From Micromonospora marina (GTDB lineage: Bacteria > Actinomycetota > Actinomycetes > Mycobacteriales > Micromonosporaceae), in contig NZ_FMCV01000011.1 in the NCBI RefSeq assembly GCF_900091565.1, forward strand, positions 115,549 through 179,548: a DNA stretch of 64,000 nucleotides, read 5' to 3'. Both the position numbers and the translations under genes were made by a program. A model generated the notes under the pieces. The model had not been told where the DNA came from, made no database searches, and saw only the letters and a program-made list of their open reading frames with translations. Below, one piece after another: positions 40,901 through 49,426 of the stretch. How positions within the stretch are numbered: position 1 is the first letter of the stretch; each line of letters starts with the position of its first letter.

Positions 40901-41251
40901 ATGGAGCTGTCGCTGGCGACCCGCGCCGTGGGGGAGCACACGGTGCTCGAGGTCGGCGGTGAGGTGGATGTCTACACCGCCCCCCGCCTGCGGGAACGGC
41001 TTCTGGAGCTGATCGACGGCGGGGCCCGCCACGTGGTGGTCGACCTCGGCCGGGTGGACTTCCTCGACTCGACCGGTCTGGGTGTGCTCGTCGGCGCGCT
41101 CAAGCGGCTGCGCGCGGCCGGTGGTTCCTTCGCGCTCGTCTGCGACAAGGAGCCGCTGCTCAAGATCTTCCGGATCACCGCCCTGGACCAGGTCTTCCCG
41201 CTGCACCCGACGGTCGACGCGGCCATCGCCGCCGACTCCACCGGCGCGTGA
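40901..41251 (+). CDS. STAS-domain anti-sigma factor antagonist
   Basis: 116 residues from ATG 40901, preceded by GAGGAGGGG. The STAS fold is evident: [23 protein letters not shown] and the phosphorylation loop [24 protein letters not shown] with Asp-Ser intact. Such proteins bind anti-sigma kinases when unphosphorylated and release alternative sigma factors. The next gene encodes a HATPase-type protein overlapping by one base (TGATG), suggesting a partner-switching pair; no sigma gene is adjacent. Confidence 0.95.
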   Translation: MELSLATRAVGEHTVLEVGGEVDVYTAPRLRERLLELIDGGARHVVVDLGRVDFLDSTGLGVLVGALKRLRAAGGSFALVCDKEPLLKIFRITALDQVFPLHPTVDAAIAADSTGA

Positions 41252-41688
41252 TGGCCACCGTCAAGCTGTCCTTCTCTCCGGCCCCGGTGCACGTGCGCAC
41301 CGCCCGCCTGGTCGGCGTCGCGGTGGCCCGGCGGGCCGGCGTACGCGAGGACCTGCTGGACGAGGTGCGCCTGGCCATCGGTGAGGCGTGCACCCGGGCG
41401 GTCGCGCTGCACCGGCAGTACGGCCTGGCCGAACCGGTGTACGTGGAGATGTCCGACGGCGGCGGCTACACGGTCCGGGTGGTGGACCGGGCCCCGATCG
41501 AGGCGGGCCTCGGCCTGGCCGCGCTGGGCCCGGACGAGCTGGCCAAGGAGTCGCTCAGCGAGGACGCGCTCACCACCGGCGTGGGCTTCGCGCTGCTCGC
41601 CGGTTTCGTGGAGGATCTCCAGGTCCGCCCGGTCGACGACGGTGTCGGCACCGAGGTGTGGATGTCCTGGCCGGCCGGTCGCGCCTGA
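41251..41688 (+). CDS. HATPase-type anti-sigma regulatory protein
   Basis: 145 residues (ATG 41251; GTG 41248 is possible). The N-box DEVRLAIGEACTRAVALH has the Glu but Asn is replaced (ACTRAV in place of A.TNAV). The G1-like YTVRVVDRAPI and the C-terminal GVGFALLAGFVEDLQVRPVDDGVGTEVWMSWP follow the RsbW/SpoIIAB pattern, with a weak ATP lid. It would bind the STAS partner or a sigma factor; kinase activity is doubtful because the Asn and Gly-rich residues are altered. Confidence 0.8.
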   Translation: MATVKLSFSPAPVHVRTARLVGVAVARRAGVREDLLDEVRLAIGEACTRAVALHRQYGLAEPVYVEMSDGGGYTVRVVDRAPIEAGLGLAALGPDELAKESLSEDALTTGVGFALLAGFVEDLQVRPVDDGVGTEVWMSWPAGRA

Positions 41689-41705
41689 CCCGACCCGCAA
41701 CACGC

Positions 41706-41735
41706 AGGCCGCGTTCCCCTCGGGGAGCGCGGCCT
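41706..41735 (+). terminator. Hairpin terminator after the STAS/HATPase pair
   Basis: AGGCCGCGTTCCCC and GGGGAGCGCGGCCT pair (with one G-U) around a short loop, 18 nt past the stop. The next 50 nt (CATATATCAGATTTTTTCGC) are strikingly AT-rich and lead towards the hppA promoter. Confidence 0.7.
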
Positions 41736-41983
41736 CGTCGTATCGGCCGCGCCATATATCAGATTTTTTCGCATAGCACAGTTACGAAGATCATCGAGAC
41801 ATGGTGCCCCCTGCCTGTGACCTCCGCCACGCCGGAGGGCTACAGTACCCGGGTTGTCAGCAAGTGATCGCTGCCCGCAGCCAGCGGGAACGGGTGGATG
41901 GCGCGCGCTGGCGAGTTCGCATCCAGGCGTCGGCCCGTGCGTCTCCACGGGCCGGCGCGAGTGTTCGGTACAGGAGGACATAG

Positions 41984-44335
41984 ATGTCCGGGACCTTGGC
42001 CGCCGACGGCGGCGCACTGTCCCTTACCGGAGCCAACGTGACGTACGTCGTCATCGCCGCGGTCATCGCGCTGGTGGCGCTCGTCTTCGCAGCCGCCCTC
42101 ACCAGGGCGGTCCTGGCGGCCGGTAAGGGAACCACCAACATGCAGGAGATCTCCGGCGCGGTGCAGGAGGGCGCGTCGGCGTACCTGCTGCGGCAGTTCC
42201 GCACGCTGGCGATCTTCGTGGTGATCGCCGTCGTGTTGCTGTTCCTGCTGCCGGTGCACGACACCGACGGCAACGAGACCCTGGTGAAGGTCGGCCGCTC
42301 GGCGTTCTTCGTGGTGGGCGCGCTGTTCAGCGCGTTCATCGGCGGCGCCGGCATGTGGCTGGCCACCCGCGCCAACCTGCGGGTGGCGGCGGCCGCGCGG
42401 GAGCGTGAAGGCGGGCGCGAGGGCGCCATGAAGATCGCCTTCCGCACCGGCGGCGTGGTCGGCTTCCTCACCGTCGGCCTCGGCCTGTTCGGTGCGGCGC
42501 TGGTCGTGCTGATCTTCCGGGGTGACGCCCCGACCGTGCTGGAGGGCTTCGGTTTCGGCGCCGCGCTGCTCGCCATGTTCATGCGGGTCGGCGGCGGCAT
42601 CTTCACCAAGGCCGCCGACGTCGGCGCCGACCTCGTCGGCAAGGTCGAGCAGGGCATCCCGGAGGACGACCCGCGCAACGCCGCCACCATCGCCGACAAC
42701 GTGGGCGACAACGTCGGCGACTGCGCCGGCATGGCCGCCGACCTGTTCGAGTCGTACGCGGTCACGCTCGTCGCGGCGCTGATCCTCGGCCGGGCCGCGT
42801 TCGGCGAGACCGGCCTGGTCTTCCCACTGATCATCTCCACCATCGGCGTGCTCGTCGCGATCGTCGGCGTCTTCATCACCCGGTTGCGGGCCGGTGACCG
42901 CAACGGCCTGACCGCCATCAACCGGGCCTTCTACCTGTCCGCGCTGATCGCCGCCGTGCTCGTCGCGATCGCCGCGTTCGCGTACCTGCCGGCCACGTTC
43001 GCCGAGCTGGAGGGCGGGCTGACCGACGTCGACCGCAATCCGCGGCTGGTGGCCATCGGCGCGGTCGTGATCGGCATCGTGCTGGCCGCCGCGATCCAGG
43101 CGCTCACCGGCTACTTCACCGAGACCAACCGGCGCCCGGTGCAGGACATCGGCAAGAGCTCGCAGACCGGCGCGGCCACCGTCATCCTCGCCGGCATCAG
43201 CGTCGGCCTGGAGTCGGCCGTCTACTCGGCGCTGCTGATCGGCGCCGGCGTCTTCGGCGCGTTCCTGCTCGGCGGCAGCTCGCTCACGCTGTCGCTGTTC
43301 GCCGTCGCCCTGGCCGGCACCGGCCTGCTCACCACGGTCGGCGTCATCGTCGCGATGGACACGTTCGGCCCGATCTCCGACAACGCCCAGGGCGTGGCGG
43401 AGATGTCCGGCGACATCGACGAGCACGGCGCGCGGACGCTCACCGAGCTGGACGCCGTCGGCAACACCACCAAGGCGATCACCAAGGGCATCGCGATCGC
43501 CACCGCGGTGCTGGCCGCGACCGCGCTGTTCGGCTCGTACACCGACACGCTCAAGACGGCGTACGCGGACGCGACGGGAACTCAGGACACCACCGCACTG
43601 ATCGACGAGCTGCTGAACGTCGCCAACCCGCGCAACCTGGTCGGCCTGATCATCGGCGCGGCCGTGGTCTTCCTCTTCTCCGGACTGGCCATCAACGCGG
43701 TCTCCCGCTCGGCCGGTGCCGTGGTGATGGAGGTGCGCCGCCAGTTCCGCGAGCTGCCCGGCATCATGGACCGCACCCAGCGGCCCGAATACGGCAAGGT
43801 CGTCGACATCTGCACCCGGGACGCGCAGCGCGAGCTGATGACCCCCGGCCTGTTGGCCATCCTGGCTCCGATCGCCGTCGGCTTCGGCCTCGGCGCGGGT
43901 GCGCTCGCCGCGTACCTGGCCGGCGCGATCGGCGCGGGCACGCTGATGGCGGTGTTCCTGGCCAACTCCGGTGGCGCCTGGGACAACGGCAAGAAGCTGG
44001 TCGAGGACGGTGCGCACGGCGGCAAGGGTTCCGACGCGCACGCCGCCACCGTCATCGGCGACACCGTCGGGGACCCGTTCAAGGACACCGCCGGCCCGGC
44101 GATCAACCCGCTGCTCAAGGTGATGAACCTGGTGTCGCTGCTGATCGCACCGGCCGTCGTCGCCTGGAGCGTGGGCGACGACAGGAACAACCCGCTGCGT
44201 ATCACGATCGCCGTGGTCGCCGCGCTGGTCATCGCGGGCGCCGTGGTGTTCAGCAAGCGCAAGGGTGTGGCGATGACCGACGAGGACAGCGGGGCCGGCA
44301 CCCCGGGTCAGCGTCCGGAGACGGCGAACGCCTGA
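41984..44335 (+). CDS. hppA: Proton-pumping membrane pyrophosphatase (K+-independent)
   Basis: 783 residues from ATG 41984, with AGGAGG 8 nt upstream. About 16 TM helices. Substrate-binding motifs DVGADLVGKVE, DNVGDNVGDCAGMAADLFE, SNSGGAWDNGKK and DTVGDPFKDTAGPA are all present. The loop GNTTKAITKG carries Lys where K+-dependent enzymes have Ala, so the enzyme should be K+-independent and H+-pumping. It couples PPi hydrolysis to proton export. Monocistronic with its own terminator. Confidence 0.97.
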   Translation: MSGTLAADGGALSLTGANVTYVVIAAVIALVALVFAAALTRAVLAAGKGTTNMQEISGAVQEGASAYLLRQFRTLAIFVVIAVVLLFLLPVHDTDGNETLVKVGRSAFFVVGALFSAFIGGAGMWLATRANLRVAAAAREREGGREGAMKIAFRTGGVVGFLTVGLGLFGAALVVLIFRGDAPTVLEGFGFGAALLAMFMRVGGGIFTKAADVGADLVGKVEQGIPEDDPRNAATIADNVGDNVGDCAGMAADLFESYAVTLVAALILGRAAFGETGLVFPLIISTIGVLVAIVGVFITRLRAGDRNGLTAINRAFYLSALIAAVLVAIAAFAYLPATFAELEGGLTDVDRNPRLVAIGAVVIGIVLAAAIQALTGYFTETNRRPVQDIGKSSQTGAATVILAGISVGLESAVYSALLIGAGVFGAFLLGGSSLTLSLFAVALAGTGLLTTVGVIVAMDTFGPISDNAQGVAEMSGDIDEHGARTLTELDAVGNTTKAITKGIAIATAVLAATALFGSYTDTLKTAYADATGTQDTTALIDELLNVANPRNLVGLIIGAAVVFLFSGLAINAVSRSAGAVVMEVRRQFRELPGIMDRTQRPEYGKVVDICTRDAQRELMTPGLLAILAPIAVGFGLGAGALAAYLAGAIGAGTLMAVFLANSGGAWDNGKKLVEDGAHGGKGSDAHAATVIGDTVGDPFKDTAGPAINPLLKVMNLVSLLIAPAVVAWSVGDDRNNPLRITIAVVAALVIAGAVVFSKRKGVAMTDEDSGAGTPGQRPETANA

Positions 44336-44346
44336 TCGCACGCGAC

Positions 44347-44378
44347 GGTTCCCGGCCGGCGCGGGCCGGCCGGGAACC
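44347..44378 (+). terminator. Strong hairpin terminator after hppA
   Basis: GGTTCCCGGCCGGC (44347-44360) pairs perfectly with GCCGGCCGGGAACC (44365-44378) around GCGG, 12 nt past the hppA stop. Confidence 0.8.
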
Positions 44379-44436
44379 CCGGGCCCGGCAAACCTGACCG
44401 GTGGCGGTTCCGCCCGGAGGTCGTACGCTGCATCGC

Positions 44437-44979
44437 ATGCGTACGCGCCGGGCGGCAACCGCCGGAAAGCTCACGGTGGTCCTGGCCACGCTGGTCCTCG
44501 TCGTCAGCGGCTGCGGTGGCGGTCCCACCCCCCGGGCCTGGGCCGCGTCGGTGTGCCAGGCGCTCACCCCGTGGCGCGCGGAGATCTCCAAGCTGACCAG
44601 CAGCACGCAGCAGCAGATGACCGCGCAGACCACCCCGGCGCAGGCGAAGGAGAACCTGGTCCGGCTCTTCGCCGGTGCCGAGCAGGCCAGCGAGACGGCC
44701 CGGCGCAAGGTCGAGGAGGCGGGTGTGCCCGAGGCCGAGCGCGGCGCCGAGGTGTCCGCCGGGTTCCTGGGGTCGCTGAGCAAGATGCGCGACGCGTACG
44801 GCCGGGCCCGGTCCGCCGTCGACCGGCTCGACACCGCCCAGGCCGGTCCGTTCTACGACGGTGTACGCGCCGCCGTGGACACGCTCAACAAGGAGTACGA
44901 CGCGAGTGCGCTGGACACCAGCAAACTCAACTCGACCGAGCTGAAAGAGGCCTTCGACGAGGTCCCGGAGTGTCGCTGA
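44437..44979 (+). CDS. Secreted lipoprotein of unknown function
   Basis: 180 residues from ATG 44437. A basic start (MRTRRAATAGK) precedes a hydrophobic core and lipobox LVVSGCGG, so the Cys at ~29 should be lipidated. The mature part is helical and hydrophilic (AEISKLTSSTQQQMTAQTTPAQAKENLVRLF...; SKMRDAYGRARSAVDRL) with Cys residues in SVCQAL and near the end (VPECR). This resembles DUF-type actinomycete cell-wall lipoproteins. It overlaps the next gene by 10 nt. Confidence 0.8.
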   Translation: MRTRRAATAGKLTVVLATLVLVVSGCGGGPTPRAWAASVCQALTPWRAEISKLTSSTQQQMTAQTTPAQAKENLVRLFAGAEQASETARRKVEEAGVPEAERGAEVSAGFLGSLSKMRDAYGRARSAVDRLDTAQAGPFYDGVRAAVDTLNKEYDASALDTSKLNSTELKEAFDEVPECR

Positions 44980-45578
44980 CCCCTCCCACCCCGAAACCGG
45001 CCCGCCAGCCCTCGCTGTTCTCCACCGAGGCGGCCGATCCCACGCTGGCGGACCTCGCCGGCCTGCTCGCCGGACCGGGTGAGGTGGGGCGGATGGGCGG
45101 CACGGCCCGGATCTCCGTGGTGGTCGACGCCGCCTGGCGGGTGCACGTGCTGGTGGCCGAGTTGGGCGCCCGGGGCGTGCCGGCGAGCTGGGAGCCGAGC
45201 GAGGAAGGGCGGCACCGGGTGCGCACCGCGTACACGAGCATGCTGGCGCCGCTCGCGCGGGCCTGGCTGCGGGGTCCGGTGAAGCGGCCACCGGCCCGCT
45301 TCCACCTGGACGGACGGCGGCTGCGGCTCTGGGCGGCGGCGGCCGGCACGGCCGAGCCGGCCGGGTTCCGGCTGCGGCTCGGACCGGCCGACGAGCAGTC
45401 CTGGCCGGTGGTCCGCGCCGCGCTGGCGGCGGTGGGCCTGCCGGCCGCGTTCGTCGAGCCGGACGAGGGCGGGCCCGCGTTCCGGATCGGCGGGCGGCGG
45501 ATGTCGCGGCTCGCGGAGCTGGTGGGGGAACGGCCGGCGACGGCCCCGGTGGCGGACTGGCCGGGGTCGCCGGCCTGA
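44970..45578 (+). CDS. Conserved actinobacterial hypothetical protein
   Basis: 202 residues from GTG 44970, overlapping the lipoprotein stop. Cytoplasmic-looking. PTLADLAGLLAGPGEVGRMGGTARISVVVD and AAWRVHVLVAELGARGVPASWEP are followed by PARFHLDGRRLRLWAAAAG and the C-terminal PAFRIGGRRMSRLAELVGERP. The fold looks like an alpha/beta domain of LAGLIDADG-like outline, but no catalytic residues can be claimed. Function unknown. Confidence 0.7.
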   Translation: MSLTPPTPKPARQPSLFSTEAADPTLADLAGLLAGPGEVGRMGGTARISVVVDAAWRVHVLVAELGARGVPASWEPSEEGRHRVRTAYTSMLAPLARAWLRGPVKRPPARFHLDGRRLRLWAAAAGTAEPAGFRLRLGPADEQSWPVVRAALAAVGLPAAFVEPDEGGPAFRIGGRRMSRLAELVGERPATAPVADWPGSPA

Positions 45579-45845
45579 CCGCCGCTGTCCGAAGCCGGAC
45601 ACCGGGAAGGGCCCCGCCGGGGGCAGGCGATCGTCACAGTGACCCGCCTGTCGCCCTACCCACGGTGTACCGTGACGCCGTCCGGCAGGGTGCGGCCGGC
45701 GGTCGCCGGGTGGGCGGCCCGTCTGCCGCGCACGAAACCCGGAACGCGGACGGCGCGTTACGTTGGACATCCGGACCGCCTGTGGTCCGGGTGGCGCAGC
45801 ACGGCCCGAAGCGGGCATGGCGTAGGAGTGAGGTCGGGGAGAGAC

Positions 45846-48656
45846 GTGCCGAGCAACGCTGGAACCACCCGTCTGGTCATCGTCGAGTCACCGGCGAAGG
45901 CCAAGACGATCTCGGGCTACCTCGGCCCGGGGTACGTCGTGGAGGCCAGCTTCGGCCACGTCCGGGACCTGCCCCGCAACGCCGCCGACGTCCCGGCGAA
46001 GTACAAGGGTGAGCCGTGGGCGCGACTCGGCGTCGACGTCGACAACGGCTTCCACGCGCTCTACGTGGTCTCATCCGACCGTAAGCAGCAGATCAGCAAG
46101 CTGGTGAAGCTGGCCAAGGAGGTCGACGAGATCTTCCTGGCGACGGATGAGGACCGCGAGGGCGAGGCCATCGCCTGGCACCTGGTGGAGACGCTCAAGC
46201 CCAAGGTGCCGGTCAAGCGGATGGTCTTCCACGAGATCACCAAGCCGGCCATCCAGGCCGCGGTGGCGAATCCCCGGGAGATCGACCGCGACCTGGTCGA
46301 CGCCCAGGAGGCCCGGCGCATCCTCGACCGTCTCTACGGCTACGAGGTCTCGCCGGTGCTGTGGAAGAAGGTCATGCCGAAGCTGTCGGCGGGCCGGGTG
46401 CAGTCCGTGGCGACGCGGATCGTGGTCGAGCGGGAGCGCCAGCGGATGGCGTTCCGCACCGCCGAGTACTGGGACATCCTGGCCACGCTCGCGGTGGCGA
46501 AGCCGGGCGAGGGCCCGCGGACGTTCAACGCCACGCTCGTCGCGCTGGGCGGCGACCGGATCGCCACCGGCAAGGACTTCGAGCCGACCACGGGTCGTGT
46601 CCGCGCCGGTGCGGGCGTCGTCCACCTCGACGAGGGCGGGGCCCGGGGGCTGGCCGCCCGCCTGGCCGACCAGCCGTTCACCGTCACCCGGGTCGAGGAG
46701 AAGCCCTACCGCCGCCGCCCGTACGCGCCGTTCATCACCTCCACGCTCCAGCAGGAGGCGGCCCGCAAGCTGCGGTTCTCGTCGCAGCAGACGATGCGCA
46801 CCGCGCAGCGCCTGTACGAGAACGGCTACATCACCTACATGCGTACCGACTCGGTGAACCTGTCCGAGACGGCCGTCGCGGCGGCCCGGCGGCAGATCGT
46901 CGAGCTGTACGGCGAGCGCAGCGTGCCGCCGGAGCCGCGCCGCTACACCGGCAAGGTGAAGAACGCGCAGGAGGCGCACGAGGCGATCCGCCCCGCGGGC
47001 GACAACTTCCGCACCCCGGGCGAGGTGGCCAAGGAGTTGTCCGCCGAGGAGTTCAAGCTCTACGAGCTGATCTGGCGGCGCACCATCGCCTCGCAGATGA
47101 CCGACGCGGTCGGCTCCAGCGTGTCGGTGCGCATCCGCGCCGTCTCCTCCGCCCAGGAGGAGGCCGACTTCGGCGCGACCGGCAAGACCATCACCGACCC
47201 GGGCTTCCTGCGCGCGTACGTCGAGTCCAGTGACGACGAGAACGCCGAGGCGGAGGACGCCGAGCGGCGGCTGCCCACGCTGGTCAAGGACCAGCCGCTG
47301 ACCGCCGACGAGCTGGCCGCGCAGGGCCACCACACCCAGCCGCCCGCCCGCTACACGGAGGCGTCGCTGGTCAAGGCGCTGGAGGAGCTGGGCATCGGCC
47401 GGCCCTCCACGTACGCGTCGATCATGCAGACGATCCAGGATCGTGGGTACGTGGTGAAGCGCGGCCAGGCCATGATCCCGTCGTTCCTGGCGTTCGCGGT
47501 GATCGGGCTGATGGAGCGGCACTACCCGCGCCTGATCGACTACGACTTCACCGCCAGCATGGAGAACGAGCTGGACGAGATCGCCGGTGGCGACCACGCC
47601 GCCGTCGACTTCCTCACCTCCTTCTACTTCGGCAGCACCAACGGTGCCGGCGACCAGGCCATCGCGCACGCCGGTGGTCTGAAGAAGCTGGTCACCGAGA
47701 ACCTCAGCGAGATCGACGCGCGCAGCGTCAACTCCATCCCGCTGTTCACCGACGACGAGGGCCGCGAGGTCGTCGTCCGGGTCGGGCGGTACGGGCCGTA
47801 CCTCCAGCGGGCGCTGCCCGGCTCGGATTCGGTCTCGGGTTCGGTCTCGGGTGAGGGTGAGGGCGAGGAGGGCGGCTCGCAGGGCGACCGGGCACCGATC
47901 CCGGAGGGACTGGCGCCGGACGAGCTGACCCCGGAGAAGGTGCACGAGCTGTTCCTCGGCGGCGGAGGTGAGCGCAAGCTCGGCGACGACCCGTCGACCG
48001 GCGAGCCGATCCTGCTCAAGTCCGGCCGGTTCGGCCCGTACGTGGCCAGCGGCGAGCGCAAGTCGTCGCTGCTGCGCTCGCAGTCGCCGGACAGCCTCAC
48101 CCTGGAACAGGCGTTGCAGCTGCTGCGCCTGCCCCGGCTGATCGGCGTGGCCCCGGACGGCGCCGAGGTGTTCGCCAACAACGGCCGCTACGGCCCGTAC
48201 GTCAAGCGCGGTGACGAGTTCCGCTCGCTGGACTCGGAAGACAAGATGTTCACCGTCACGCTGGACGAGGCGCTGGCGTTGCTGGCCGCCCCGAAGACGC
48301 GCCAGCGCCGGGCCGCCGCGCCGCCGCTGCGGGAGATGGGCAACGATCCGCTCACCGAGAAGCCGCTGGTGATCAAGGACGGGCGCTTCGGGCCGTACGT
48401 GACCGACGGCGAGTTCAACGCGTCGCTGCGGCGCGGGCAGACACCGGAGGAGCTGACGCTGGAGCAGGCGTCGGAGATGCTGGCCGAGAAGCGCGCGAAG
48501 GGCCCGGCGCCGAAGAAGAAGGCCGCGAAGAAGGCCGCCCCGGCGAAGAAGACGACGGCCGCGAAGAAGACGACGGCCGCCAAGGCGACGGCGGCGAAGA
48601 AGACTCCCGCGAAGAAGGCCGCTCCCAAGAAGGCGACCTCAACCCCGAAGGAGTGA
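45846..48656 (+). CDS. topA: DNA topoisomerase I
   Basis: 936 residues from GTG 45846 with GGGGAGAG upstream; an in-frame start at 45639 lacks homology. The Toprim domain (RLVIVESPAKAKTISGYLG; DEDREGEAIAWHL) and the catalytic Tyr segment YITYMRTDSVNLS are intact. The C-terminus lacks zinc fingers and carries several GRFGPYV-type repeats. It ends in a Lys/Ala-rich tail (~70 residues of AAKKAAPAKKTT type), the mycobacterial/streptomycete style of TopA. It relaxes negative supercoils and is essential in these bacteria. Confidence 0.97.
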   Translation: MPSNAGTTRLVIVESPAKAKTISGYLGPGYVVEASFGHVRDLPRNAADVPAKYKGEPWARLGVDVDNGFHALYVVSSDRKQQISKLVKLAKEVDEIFLATDEDREGEAIAWHLVETLKPKVPVKRMVFHEITKPAIQAAVANPREIDRDLVDAQEARRILDRLYGYEVSPVLWKKVMPKLSAGRVQSVATRIVVERERQRMAFRTAEYWDILATLAVAKPGEGPRTFNATLVALGGDRIATGKDFEPTTGRVRAGAGVVHLDEGGARGLAARLADQPFTVTRVEEKPYRRRPYAPFITSTLQQEAARKLRFSSQQTMRTAQRLYENGYITYMRTDSVNLSETAVAAARRQIVELYGERSVPPEPRRYTGKVKNAQEAHEAIRPAGDNFRTPGEVAKELSAEEFKLYELIWRRTIASQMTDAVGSSVSVRIRAVSSAQEEADFGATGKTITDPGFLRAYVESSDDENAEAEDAERRLPTLVKDQPLTADELAAQGHHTQPPARYTEASLVKALEELGIGRPSTYASIMQTIQDRGYVVKRGQAMIPSFLAFAVIGLMERHYPRLIDYDFTASMENELDEIAGGDHAAVDFLTSFYFGSTNGAGDQAIAHAGGLKKLVTENLSEIDARSVNSIPLFTDDEGREVVVRVGRYGPYLQRALPGSDSVSGSVSGEGEGEEGGSQGDRAPIPEGLAPDELTPEKVHELFLGGGGERKLGDDPSTGEPILLKSGRFGPYVASGERKSSLLRSQSPDSLTLEQALQLLRLPRLIGVAPDGAEVFANNGRYGPYVKRGDEFRSLDSEDKMFTVTLDEALALLAAPKTRQRRAAAPPLREMGNDPLTEKPLVIKDGRFGPYVTDGEFNASLRRGQTPEELTLEQASEMLAEKRAKGPAPKKKAAKKAAPAKKTTAAKKTTAAKATAAKKTPAKKAAPKKATSTPKE

Positions 48657-48665
48657 CCCCTCCCG

Positions 48666-48715
48666 AGATCTTGGAAGGAAAGGGCCTCTATGAGGGCCGT
48701 CTTCTTCCAAGATCT
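48666..48715. repeat. 50-nt palindromic repeat, copy 1 (imperfect)
   Basis: Left arm 48666-48687, loop CTATGA, right arm 48694-48715. The arms match with four mismatches. The outer part AGATCTTGGAAG and the loop are identical to copy 2 at 49377-49426. It sits 10 nt after topA. Confidence 0.8.
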
Positions 48716-48781
48716 GGTGGTTGTCCACAGGGGCGGCGAAGGAGCCGCGTCGCGACCCGTCGATCCCCGCTTCCGGCCGGC

Positions 48782-49366
48782 GTGTTGGCGCACCGGACGA
48801 TCCACCTGCCCGGCTCCGACGTGGTGCCGGTGGCGGCGCCGCCCCGGACGACGGCGGCTCGATCGATCGTCGACGCCGCGCAGTGGGCGCCGACCGACAC
48901 GCAGGCCCGCGCGATCGTCGCGGCTGCCTTTCAGCAACGGCTGGTCGGTGGCGACGACCTGCACGAGGTGGTGGAGCGGATGCCCCGGATCCGCCGTCGG
49001 CAGCTGATCCTGTCCACCGCCACCGATGCGGCCGGCGGTGCGCACTCCCTGGGCGAGCTGGATCTGCTCACACTCGTACGCGGCGCCGGGCTGCCCGAGC
49101 CGACCCGACAGGTGGTCCGCCGGGATTCCGCGGGGCGGCGGCGCTACCTCGACGCGTATTTCGAGCAGTGGCGCGTGCACGTAGAGGTGGACGGCGGCCA
49201 GCATCTGGATCCGGCGCACGCGTGGGCGGACATGCGCCGGCAGAACGACCTGTGGGTCGAGGGTGACCGGGTTCTCCGGTTCCCCGCCTGGGCCCTGCGC
49301 GCCCATCCCGAAGAGGTGATCGCCCAACTCCGCGCCGCCCTGCGGGCGGCCGGCTGGCGAGGCTGA
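48782..49366 (+). CDS. 5'-truncated DUF559 (VSR-fold) endonuclease-like gene
   Basis: About 194 residues from GTG 48782; the frame is open back to 48653 but runs through the palindrome there. The DUF559 core is clear: VRRDSAGRRRYLDAYFEQWRVHVEVDGGQHL, the D...ExDGGxH signature of the VSR/restriction fold, then RRQNDLWVEGDRVLRFPAWALRAHPEEV. Typical Micromonosporaceae proteins of this group are ~300 residues with an N-terminal HTH (AbiEi-like) domain; that half is missing here. The remnant is framed on both sides by the 50-nt palindromes, with little other DNA in between. Confidence 0.75.
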   Translation: MLAHRTIHLPGSDVVPVAAPPRTTAARSIVDAAQWAPTDTQARAIVAAAFQQRLVGGDDLHEVVERMPRIRRRQLILSTATDAAGGAHSLGELDLLTLVRGAGLPEPTRQVVRRDSAGRRRYLDAYFEQWRVHVEVDGGQHLDPAHAWADMRRQNDLWVEGDRVLRFPAWALRAHPEEVIAQLRAALRAAGWRG

Positions 49367-49376
49367 GGCCAAGCCG

Positions 49377-49426
49377 AGATCTTGGAAGGAAAGGGCCCCT
49401 ATGAGGGCCCTTTCCTTCCAAGATCT
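49377..49426. repeat. 50-nt palindromic repeat, copy 2 (perfect)
   Basis: Left arm 49377-49398 (AGATCTTGGAAGGAAAGGG plus CCC) pairs without mismatch with 49405-49426 around CTATGA. It lies between convergent genes, ending one base before the oxidase stop, and may also serve as a bidirectional terminator. Confidence 0.9.

Noticed and set aside
41840..44458. 872-codon open frame antisense to hppA
   Set aside because: Low-complexity Gln/Asp/His/Arg composition, typical antisense shadow of a conserved membrane pyrophosphatase.
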